A stretch of 13,388 bases of DNA from Ignavibacteriales bacterium (GTDB lineage: Bacteria > Bacteroidota > Ignavibacteria > Ignavibacteriales > Melioribacteraceae): positions 1 to 13,388 of the forward strand of contig QYQI01000078.1 in NCBI GenBank assembly GCA_007280825.1, in the 5' to 3' direction. The position numbers and the translations under genes were made by a program. Shown one piece after another: positions 7,396-13,388 of the stretch. The notes under the pieces are model-generated. The model ran no database searches, was not told where the DNA came from, and saw only the letters and a list, made by a program, of their open reading frames with translations. Within the stretch, counting starts at the first letter, position 1. Each line of letters opens with the position of its first letter.

Positions 7396-9209
7396 AGTTC
7401 TCCTTTTTCAATTTTCGATTTGATAGAAGTTTTTGTTGAATCTAATTCAAAAGCACTTTTCCAGAATTCTACGGCTTTTATTTTCTCACCAAGCTTAAAA
7501 TGAACATCACCTAAGTGATCTAACAGAGTTGCGTTTTTATTTTCAACTTTTACTGCTTCTTCAATATTTTTTTTTGCTTTTTTATAATCACCAAGGCGAA
7601 AATAGATCCAGCCAAATGTATCAAGGTAAGAAGAATTCTTCGGTTCGGCATCAACTGCTTTCTTGGACATCTTAAATGCTTCCTGAAGACGAATACCACG
7701 CTCTGCAAGTGAATAAGCAAAGTTATTCATAATAAGAACATTTGACGAATCAATTTTTAATGCAGATGTGTAAAGCGAATCTGATATTTGATATTCCTTC
7801 TGCGATTCATGGATCATTGCCAGCACACTTATTACTTGTAAATTTTTCGGTTCAATTATTAATGCTTTATTTAAATGCACCAATGCTTCTTTATTATTTT
7901 TCAATTGATTAAGAGTATAGCCAAGTGCAGAAAGAACAGTTACATCATCCGAATTTAATTTGAAAGCTTTTTCCAAAGCTTCTTTTGCTTTGAAGTGTTC
8001 ATTCTCTGTTGAAAGAGACAGACCGTAAATTAAATTAATTGCAAAATCATTCGGAAATTTTTCCGATGCTTTGCTCATGTATTCAATTGCATCTTTGTAT
8101 TTTTTAGTATCGAAGAGTAATCCCCCGAGACGAACCCAAACTTGTGCATTCCATTCTGCAAGTTTAGCAGCAGTCTTAAAATATTCGATTGCGGATTCAT
8201 TCTTATGTGCACGCAGTTCGATCTCTCCCAAATAAGCATTCACTTGCCAATCTGATGTATCGCGGCTTACTTCTAAAAAAATTTGTTTAGCAATATTTAA
8301 AGTGGTTGAGTCTTTTTCTGATTGGAAATAAAATGATGTGCCAATTTTTAATTTATCCTCAATGCTAATTTTTTTGCTCTTCACTAATTTCATATATTCT
8401 TTAGAAGCATCTTCCCACTTTCCTTGCTGAATAAATATTTTCCCTTTTAGATCAATAAGACTTTCATCATCCGGATAACTTGTAAGTGATTCGTTCACTT
8501 TTGATAATGCTTTTTCATAATCTTTTGTCTTGAGATATGATTCTATTAATAATTTTTGTAACAGCAGATCGGATGGATTTAATTTAATAAGTTCTTCAAC
8601 AGTTGTGATTGTTTCTTTAATATTTCCCATCCGTTCATTGATATCGGCAATTCGTACCAACACATTCCATTCAGCCCCGATCATATCAAGGATTTTCTTG
8701 TAATACAGAAGCGCCACAGATGGTTTTTTTGCTTCGATCAATTGAGCAAGATTGTAATATGCAGTTACATTGGTTGAATCAAGCTGAATAATTTTACTAT
8801 AAACTACAGCGGCTGAATCTTCCAAGTGTGAAGAGGAATAAATCGTAGCTTGAAGAGTTAAGTACTCAGTATTCTTTGGTTCATTTTCAACTGCTTTTTG
8901 AGAATAAGTTAAAGCAGAAGAAAATTTATTAAGCCGATAATAATTTTTTGCAATTGCATAGTTAATACCCGGCTGAGGATCGAACTTAAGTGCTTCAAGA
9001 TATTCAATAACTGCTTCAGCATACTGCCCTTTCAACTCTTGAAGAGAGCCGGCAATAAATTTTTCCTGAGCAAGTCTTTTATTCTGCAGAGCATTAAAAC
9101 TTTCGTCGTTATTACCATTTGAATTGTTTTCCCTAACAACATCCGAAGAACAACCCGCCAAAAGAAAAGCTATATATATTAGAATAATTTTGAACTTCAT
9201 AAACACCAT
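7392..9209 (-). CDS. TPR-repeat lipoprotein
   Basis: A 605-residue protein made almost wholly of tetratricopeptide repeats after a lipoprotein signal peptide. The lipobox LAGC is at 17-20 (Cys20), followed by an Asn/Ser-rich linker to about residue 38. Repeats follow from about 45 to 590, with many TPR-consensus pieces such as AIAKNYYRL, ALTYSQKAVENEP, AYYNLAQLIE and NFAYSLAERG. Such proteins are protein-interaction scaffolds; here it is probably anchored in a membrane facing the periplasm. It is the first gene of a three-gene operon with the DUF4292 lipoprotein and the EnvC-like protein. The start could be ATG 9209 or ATG 9200. The second gives a more typical signal peptide (MKFKIIL...) and a leader of about 16 bases from the candidate promoter, so it may be the true one. 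Neither has a clear ribosome-binding site. Confidence 0.9.
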   Translation of the reverse strand: MVFMKFKIILIYIAFLLAGCSSDVVRENNSNGNNDESFNALQNKRLAQEKFIAGSLQELKGQYAEAVIEYLEALKFDPQPGINYAIAKNYYRLNKFSSALTYSQKAVENEPKNTEYLTLQATIYSSSHLEDSAAVVYSKIIQLDSTNVTAYYNLAQLIEAKKPSVALLYYKKILDMIGAEWNVLVRIADINERMGNIKETITTVEELIKLNPSDLLLQKLLIESYLKTKDYEKALSKVNESLTSYPDDESLIDLKGKIFIQQGKWEDASKEYMKLVKSKKISIEDKLKIGTSFYFQSEKDSTTLNIAKQIFLEVSRDTSDWQVNAYLGEIELRAHKNESAIEYFKTAAKLAEWNAQVWVRLGGLLFDTKKYKDAIEYMSKASEKFPNDFAINLIYGLSLSTENEHFKAKEALEKAFKLNSDDVTVLSALGYTLNQLKNNKEALVHLNKALIIEPKNLQVISVLAMIHESQKEYQISDSLYTSALKIDSSNVLIMNNFAYSLAERGIRLQEAFKMSKKAVDAEPKNSSYLDTFGWIYFRLGDYKKAKKNIEEAVKVENKNATLLDHLGDVHFKLGEKIKAVEFWKSAFELDSTKTSIKSKIEKGEL

Positions 9210-9222
9210 TAATTTGAAACAA

Positions 9223-9251
9223 AAAATAGTTTTTAACGGTTTGAATCACAA
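9223..9251 (-). promoter_or_regulatory. Candidate promoter for the TPR/DUF4292/EnvC-like operon
   Basis: On the minus strand TTGTGA (9251-9246) and TATTTT (9228-9223) are 17 bases apart. Transcription would start near 9216, 7 bases before ATG 9209 and 16 before ATG 9200, which argues for the latter as the translation start. The divergent ATP-grasp gene begins only 12 bases away on the other side, so any regulator binding here could affect both genes. Confidence 0.42.
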
Positions 9252-9263
9252 GGGTAAAGATTG

Positions 9264-10208
9264 ATGTCTGTAATTCATTTTTCTATCTTTGTAAAATATT
9301 TTACCGGAGTACATATTTACGATCTTGCAATTGCATATAAATGGAAATATGATAAAGAATTTGTTGAACTGATCGAGCATAGTTTTCAACTCAGCGGTTT
9401 GAGAACATTTGTAATCGGTAAATTCAACTTATCTGAAGTTATAGCTCTTACAAAAAAGAATAAAATAAGTTTCAAAGCTTTGCTTGATAGAGCATCGGAT
9501 GAAGATCCGGAGTTTATTCCTTTTGCTAAACTCCTTAAGCGAAAAAAGTGCTACTTAATAAATCCTCATAATAAAGTTGCAAAATCCATTGATAAAGTTT
9601 TAATTCATAAAAAATTGATCAAGAAAAAATTTCAACTCCCCAGAACATTTCTTATTCAGCCATATAATAAGCACAACGGACTTTTTATAACGGATGAAGA
9701 ATTGAAGTTACTCGGCAATCCTTTTATAATAAAACCGGCGACTTTTTCCGGCGGCGGTGAAGGTGTAATTCGAAATGCAACATCACTTGACCAAATTCAA
9801 AAAGAAAGAATTAAAAATCACAGCGATAAATATATAGTTCAAGAGAAAATACTCCCAAGAATGTTGAACGAAAGACGCGCATGGTTTAGAGTTATTTACG
9901 CATTCGGCCAAGTCCTTCCAACATGGTGGGATGACAAAACACATATCTACCAAAGAGTTACTAATAGTGAAACAAAGAAATATAATCTTCTTCCGCTTGG
10001 TAGAATATCAAAAAAACTAGCAAGAATAACTCGGCTCGATTATTTTTCAACAGAAATCGCTCTTACAAAAGATCATAAATTTATTTTGATTGATTATATT
10101 AACGATCAATGTGATATGCGCTTAAGATCAAATCATATTGATGGGATTCCGGATGAAGTTGTGTCAGAATTTGTAGAAGCAATGAAAAAGAAAATTATTT
10201 CACTTTAA
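9264..10208 (+). CDS. ATP-grasp domain protein of unknown substrate
   Basis: A 314-residue protein with an ATP-grasp fold, the fold of ATP-dependent carboxylate-amine/thiol ligases. A pre-ATP-grasp region spans about 1-115. The ATP site is suggested by IIKPATFSGGGEGV at 155-168 (Lys157 and the glycine loop) and VQEKI at 192-196 (Glu194). Metal-binding candidates are Glu264 in STEIAL and Asp278/Asn280 in LIDYIND. Basic residues in the middle and an 'ERRAWFRV' strand fit the family. No close named relative is recognised, and the neighbours give no pathway. ATG 9264 is preferred to TTG 9261: AGGG (9251-9254) is 9 and 6 bases away respectively, so this is not decisive. The stop overlaps the convergent rsgA stop in the four bases TTAA (10205-10208). 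Confidence 0.83.
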   Translation: MSVIHFSIFVKYFTGVHIYDLAIAYKWKYDKEFVELIEHSFQLSGLRTFVIGKFNLSEVIALTKKNKISFKALLDRASDEDPEFIPFAKLLKRKKCYLINPHNKVAKSIDKVLIHKKLIKKKFQLPRTFLIQPYNKHNGLFITDEELKLLGNPFIIKPATFSGGGEGVIRNATSLDQIQKERIKNHSDKYIVQEKILPRMLNERRAWFRVIYAFGQVLPTWWDDKTHIYQRVTNSETKKYNLLPLGRISKKLARITRLDYFSTEIALTKDHKFILIDYINDQCDMRLRSNHIDGIPDEVVSEFVEAMKKKIISL

Positions 10209-11158
10209 AAATTCATATCATCTTCAATAGTTGCACGCAGATTCAAATAGCTTTGATATCTTTCATCACTAATTAATTTTTCTTCTACAGCTTTAATTAC
10301 GGCACAGCCGGGCTCATGATTATGAGTACATGTATTGAACTTGCACTCATTTATGAACGGAACAAATTCCTTGAAGTAATGGCCTAAATCTTCCTCGCGG
10401 ATTCCATACGGGTCAATTTCCCGTATTCCCGGTGTGTCAATTACAGATGTGTCATTTTCAAATCTTAATAGTAAACTTGTTACAGTTGTATGTTTCCCTT
10501 TTGAAGTCGAATTACTAATCATTCCTATTTTCAAATTTAAACCGGGAAATAATTCATTCAATAATGATGATTTGCCTACACCAGATTGTCCCCAAATCAA
10601 ATTAACTTTTCCCGATAAACTATTTTTTAATTCATCAATACCATTTTTTGTTACAGCACTTGTAGCAATTATTTTATATCCAATGGAAGAATGGAGTTTT
10701 ATAAATTCTTCATAATGTGAATGTGAATCCAGATCAGTTTTATTTAATACAATAATTGAATTTATATGAGAACTTTCCGCACAGACAATTAATCTATCAA
10801 TCAAACGATTATTGAATTTAGGCGATTTGCAACTGCTGACGATGATCAGGTTATCAACATTAGAAGCAATGATTTGCTCAAGCCGTTCACCACGTGTGCC
10901 TGCTCCTTTTATGCGTGGGACTTTTCTTGAGATATGATTTTTTCTTGGGAGTATTTCGTTAATAACACCGGAGCCGTCCTTGTTCATTTCGAAATTTACT
11001 TTATCACCGACGGCAGCAATATCTACAGTGTAAAGTTTATTTCTTTTCAGTGCAAAATCTTTTTGAAATTTCCCTCTTAAGGAACAACGGATTTGTTCCC
11101 CATTAGAATCGAATAAATAATAATCTTTACTTTCAATTTTGAAAATAATGCCGTGTAT
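10205..11158 (-). CDS. rsgA: Ribosome small-subunit GTPase RsgA with probable non-canonical ATA start
   Basis: RsgA (YjeQ) is a circularly permuted GTPase that checks late maturation of the 30S subunit. Counting from ATA 11158, the 317-residue product has an N-terminal OB-fold (about 1-70, with CSLRGKF, LKRNKLYTV and AAVGDKVNFE), the GTPase domain in permuted order NKTD (139-142), GQSGVGKS (190-197), DTPG (241-244), and a C-terminal zinc knuckle Cys272, Cys277, His279, Cys285. The first ATG (10987) would give only 260 residues, delete most of the OB-fold and has no ribosome-binding site. The frame upstream is open to a TAA just inside the terminator hairpin and contains no ATG, GTG or TTG. 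GGAGG (11168-11164) lies 5 bases before the ATA codon. I therefore extend the gene to 11158. A sequencing error or real mutation of ATG to ATA is the alternative. Confidence 0.9.
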   Translation of the reverse strand: MHGIIFKIESKDYYLFDSNGEQIRCSLRGKFQKDFALKRNKLYTVDIAAVGDKVNFEMNKDGSGVINEILPRKNHISRKVPRIKGAGTRGERLEQIIASNVDNLIIVSSCKSPKFNNRLIDRLIVCAESSHINSIIVLNKTDLDSHSHYEEFIKLHSSIGYKIIATSAVTKNGIDELKNSLSGKVNLIWGQSGVGKSSLLNELFPGLNLKIGMISNSTSKGKHTTVTSLLLRFENDTSVIDTPGIREIDPYGIREEDLGHYFKEFVPFINECKFNTCTHNHEPGCAVIKAVEEKLISDERYQSYLNLRATIEDDMNF

Positions 11159-11163
11159 TGTAA

Positions 11164-11168
11164 CCTCC
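11164..11168 (-). promoter_or_regulatory. Strong Shine-Dalgarno site that locates the rsgA start
   Basis: The minus strand reads AACGGAGGTTACA immediately before the ATA codon at 11158-11156. GGAGG with 5 bases of spacing is the strongest ribosome-binding site in the window, and it points at no ATG, GTG or TTG in any frame at suitable spacing. Confidence 0.75.
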
Positions 11169-11171
11169 GTT

Positions 11172-11205
11172 ATAAATAAAAAAGCACCTTAAAAATAAGG
11201 TGCTT
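11172..11205 (-). terminator. Rho-independent terminator after the outer-membrane protein gene
   Basis: AAGCACCTTA and TAAGGTGCTT (11182-11191 and 11196-11205) form a perfect 10-pair stem with a 4-base loop, followed on the minus strand by TTTTATTTAT. It begins 36 bases past the stop of the barrel gene and ends only a few bases before the rsgA ribosome-binding site. Transcripts of the barrel gene should stop here, so rsgA needs read-through or its own promoter. Confidence 0.88.
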
Positions 11206-11220
11206 AGTAAGGGTTGTCAA
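11192..11220 (-). promoter_or_regulatory. Candidate rsgA promoter nested in the terminator
   Basis: On the minus strand a perfect -35 TTGACA (11220-11215) is followed after 17 bases by TATTTT (11197-11192), which lies in the loop and edge of the terminator hairpin. Transcription would begin near 11185, in the second arm of the hairpin. The rsgA message would therefore not contain the full terminator, and would have a leader of about 27 bases carrying GGAGG. Confidence 0.4.
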
Positions 11221-11240
11221 TCGAGTTGTATTATGAATAA

Positions 11241-12704
11241 CTAGAAATTATATTTTAATGATGTAATAATGTTTTGATTTTTAATGTCTTGATATGTGCG
11301 CGATAATCCGCTGCCATAATTGTCGCCATAATCTTTCCACCAACCATATGCATACGCACCATCAACTGAAATGGATTTTGTAAGATGGATACCAACGCCC
11401 GCTGTTAGAAATTTTTTATCATACTCAGTTGGATCATCTCTGAATGGTGAACGCATTAAAATAAATCCGCCTCTAATTGCAAGATTAGTTGAAGGAAGTA
11501 CATATTCAAATCCAGCATTTAAATTAATTACTGATTTGAACATTGATTTTATATAAGAATTTTTATTATCTAAACCAATCCGATCAAACCCGGATTTAAA
11601 TTTTGCACTGCTGTAATCAATCATTGTTGCACTACCGCTAACGGTTAAATTATTCAGTATATAAGAAGCTCCAAAAGTGAATTCAGCAGGAGTAGTAATT
11701 TCATATTCACTTCTTGCAATAGTCTGGTCTAAAACAAATCTTGTATCAAGTCCAAAATAACTCTCACCACTAAAATAATAAGTCTCTTTAACTGTAAATG
11801 TTTTTGAGAATTTAATGTTAGCCGCAATATTCAGGTTGTTATTGATTTTCATTAGACCGCCGATATTAAACCCAGAACCGGAAATATCCCAAGAGATTCT
11901 ATCGTGTAATGTAAATGATTTCAAATCAGCCGAAGTTGGTTCGCTTGGATCTAATAAAACCGATGCCGGATAAATATTATTTACGTCTTCTTCAGTGTAA
12001 TCTTTGCTCTTGTTAAAATTTCCGGAATAAAGATTAATGGTAGCTCCAATAAAAATATCTTTCTCTACTTCTAAAGCTGCAGAAAATGACCATGCATTTA
12101 GTGAGCCATCTTGTAAAATATTTCCACGCTGATTTAGCTTACCCTTAATCAATGTTGTATCTCTTGTGTTAGGGTCTGCTCTATTAAGATGATAACTTAG
12201 AGCTAAATCATAAGGAATATTTCTATCAATCTTTTCAGTTGAATAAACGAAATCGTCTATATAAGAAGTTGAACCGGGATTAAAAGCATTAAATCCCATT
12301 ATTCCGTTAAAATCTTTTACTTGGGTATAGCCAAAACCTAAAACAAAACTTCCTTGTATAGTGGGCATCGGAAGTGCAACACCAAATTGTCCCAATTTTG
12401 AAATACTATTTGATAATTGAGAATTTCTGTCAAAGAATCCAACACTATTATCGTAGTTATTATAATTATATCCTGTATATAGTTCGGCTTTTTTAATTAA
12501 TGCCAAACCAGCAGGATTGAACATCGTTGCTGAGAAATCATTACCGGCAGCGGTGTATGCATTACCCATTCCTAATGATCTTGCACCAAGAACTATTCCC
12601 GATTCACTTAATCTGAAAACATCATTGTAATTTTGTGCTATCGTTATATCAGAGAAGACTAGAATAATACCGATGGCAAAAATAATTTTAAATAAGATTT
12701 TCAT
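11241..12704 (-). CDS. Outer-membrane beta-barrel protein, FadL/OmpP1-PorV-like
   Basis: A 487-residue outer-membrane barrel. Residues 1-23 are a Sec signal peptide (MKILFKIIFAIG... ending TIA before QNYND). Residues 40-70 carry the signature GARSLGMGNAYTAAGNDFSA followed by NPAGLA, shared by the FadL/OmpP1/TodX and PorV/UPF0164 families. The rest alternates aromatic and polar residues as in beta strands, and the last residue is Phe in SLKYNF, the usual BAM-recognition end. FadL-type members import hydrophobic compounds, while PorV-type members serve type IX secretion; sequence alone does not choose between them. The ATG at 12704 is preferred to the in-frame TTG at 12722 because GGAGG lies 8 bases upstream of it and the TTG precedes the ribosome-binding site. 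It lies 38 bases downstream of the low-complexity gene and ends at a strong terminator. Confidence 0.85.
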   Translation of the reverse strand: MKILFKIIFAIGIILVFSDITIAQNYNDVFRLSESGIVLGARSLGMGNAYTAAGNDFSATMFNPAGLALIKKAELYTGYNYNNYDNSVGFFDRNSQLSNSISKLGQFGVALPMPTIQGSFVLGFGYTQVKDFNGIMGFNAFNPGSTSYIDDFVYSTEKIDRNIPYDLALSYHLNRADPNTRDTTLIKGKLNQRGNILQDGSLNAWSFSAALEVEKDIFIGATINLYSGNFNKSKDYTEEDVNNIYPASVLLDPSEPTSADLKSFTLHDRISWDISGSGFNIGGLMKINNNLNIAANIKFSKTFTVKETYYFSGESYFGLDTRFVLDQTIARSEYEITTPAEFTFGASYILNNLTVSGSATMIDYSSAKFKSGFDRIGLDNKNSYIKSMFKSVINLNAGFEYVLPSTNLAIRGGFILMRSPFRDDPTEYDKKFLTAGVGIHLTKSISVDGAYAYGWWKDYGDNYGSGLSRTYQDIKNQNIITSLKYNF

Positions 12705-12742
12705 TTTGAATCCCTCCACCAAATTTTTTGAAAATGCATTTA

Positions 12743-13388
12743 TTAACGTCTCCTTCCGCTATCAGAGCTACTGCCTGAACGTGAATCATTGCTGGGACTG
12801 CTAGAACTACTTGATCTCGATCCTTCATTTGAACGTGAGGAAGGAGACGGAGAATATGATGGTGCAGATCTTTCAGTTCTTTCTCTTGTAGCTGGTTGTG
12901 TAGATTCACTTCGCCCACGGGATGAATCTCTTTCTCTCGTTGCCGGTTGTGTAGATCTATTATCTCTATCGCTGCTACGCTCACGTGTTCTGGTGTTTCC
13001 ATTACGTGATGATGTATTATCATTCCTTGGTGATGATACACGAGTTCCGTCATTTCTATTATTGCTTTCAGTGGAAACTCTTACTCTTCCAAGATCAACA
13101 TTATTAGTGCGGTCAGTTCTATCGCGACCAGAATAATTACTTTCTGGTCTTCCACGATCACTTACAGAGTTTCCGCCTCTACCTCGTTGACCATCGTTAT
13201 CTCTTGTTCGTGTACTTACATTATTTCTGTACCTAATTATGCTACCGGCATAATTATTCCAGTTAGAATTATAATAATTCCAATAGTGCGGATAACCATA
13301 GTTATACCCGTAATATCCATTATTCCAAATTGAATTATATCGCAAATACCAGTAAGGGTTATTCCATCCAAATAAACTGTAATAATAA
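12743..13388 (-). CDS. Low-complexity Y/N/W-rich then R/S-rich protein, 5' end outside the window
   Basis: This reading frame is open to the window edge, so the start lies beyond 13388 and at least 214 C-terminal residues are visible. A TTG at 13345 is internal, since the preceding codons continue the same Tyr/Asn/Trp/Gly-rich composition (YYYSLFGWNNPYWYL). The first 50 or so visible residues are aromatic- and Asn-rich. The remainder is Arg, Ser, Asp, Asn, Thr and Glu-rich with an internal repeat STQPATRER, and the protein ends in a Ser-rich run and RRR. It looks disordered, strongly basic and hydrophilic. I recognise no domain and give no function. It probably forms an operon with the barrel protein downstream, so an envelope or surface role is a fair guess if a signal peptide exists upstream of the window. 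Confidence 0.7.
   Translation of the reverse strand, partial: YYYSLFGWNNPYWYLRYNSIWNNGYYGYNYGYPHYWNYYNSNWNNYAGSIIRYRNNVSTRTRDNDGQRGRGGNSVSDRGRPESNYSGRDRTDRTNNVDLGRVRVSTESNNRNDGTRVSSPRNDNTSSRNGNTRTRERSSDRDNRSTQPATRERDSSRGRSESTQPATRERTERSAPSYSPSPSSRSNEGSRSSSSSSPSNDSRSGSSSDSGRRR
12881..12956 (-). repeat. Internal 25-base duplication in the low-complexity gene
   Basis: TTCTCT(T/C)GT(A/T)GC(T/C)GGTTGTGTAGAT occurs at 12881-12905 and at 12932-12956, 25 bases with 3 differences, offset by 51 bases (17 codons). Both encode STQPATRER in frame. This is a segmental duplication inside the Arg/Ser-rich tail, and the changes are mostly silent. Confidence 0.75.

Noticed and set aside
10205..10987. rsgA as a 260-residue protein starting at ATG 10987
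   Set aside because: It would lose most of the OB-fold that is plainly encoded upstream in frame, and this ATG has no ribosome-binding site.
11159..11240. Riboswitch or small RNA upstream of rsgA
   Set aside because: The only structure is a simple terminator hairpin; there is no multi-helix aptamer-like fold.
12688..13053. Second minus-strand frame and a plus-strand frame (12789-13136) over the low-complexity gene
   Set aside because: His/Gln/Val-rich and Leu/Ser-rich translations are what shifted frames of an Arg/Ser codon run produce. The main frame alone is open to the window edge and has a consistent protein composition.
12743..13345. TTG at 13345 as the true start of the low-complexity protein
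   Set aside because: No ribosome-binding site precedes it, and the same Tyr/Asn/Trp-rich composition continues upstream to the window edge.

Overview
The window is AT-rich and densely coded. It looks like ordinary chromosome from a member of the Bacteroidetes/Chlorobi/Ignavibacteriota group, and Ignavibacteria is my best guess. The reasons are the TPR lipoprotein / DUF4292 lipoprotein / EnvC-like cluster, the PorV/FadL-type barrel with its motif near residues 40-67, many short signal peptides ending in Q/N-rich mature starts, and frequent TTG/GTG starts combined with clear Shine-Dalgarno sites. The lineage is inferred from protein character only. No stretch longer than about 170 bases lacks a gene, and I see no tRNA, rRNA, CRISPR, prophage or complete insertion sequence.

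Layout, left to right. On the minus strand, lepA (EF4) is followed by lepB (signal peptidase I), which ends at a clear terminator at 12-48. A divergent plus-strand pair begins at 3078: a secreted PQQ-type beta-propeller protein and, 3 bases later, a HAD phosphatase. Next is a small module: two copies of a long 'TGTCATTGCGA' palindromic repeat (about 4864-4957 and 5295-5392) bracketing a minus-strand GIY-YIG nuclease gene. A tightly coupled minus-strand operon follows: TPR lipoprotein, DUF4292 lipoprotein and an EnvC-like LytM protein, with 4 and about 26 base overlaps. It probably serves the cell envelope. An ATP-grasp enzyme gene is divergent from this operon and convergent with rsgA; the two share the bases TTAA as stop codons. 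The rightmost genes are an outer-membrane barrel protein and, running off the window edge, the C-terminal part of a Y/N/W- then R/S-rich low-complexity protein.

The most useful correction concerns rsgA. Its first ATG (10987) would remove most of the N-terminal OB-fold, but the reading frame continues upstream for 57 codons that read as a normal RsgA N-terminus. That extension begins at an ATA codon 5 bases after a perfect GGAGG, with no ATG, GTG or TTG available. Either rsgA uses a non-canonical initiator or there is a one-base change at its start codon.

Three candidate sigma70-type promoters (before lepA, before the TPR operon and before rsgA) share a TTG-type -35, a 17-base spacer and a TATWTT -10. 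The rsgA one is nested inside the terminator of the preceding barrel gene. I do not see an obviously new multi-gene defence or metabolic system. The GIY-YIG/palindrome module and the rsgA start are the best leads.
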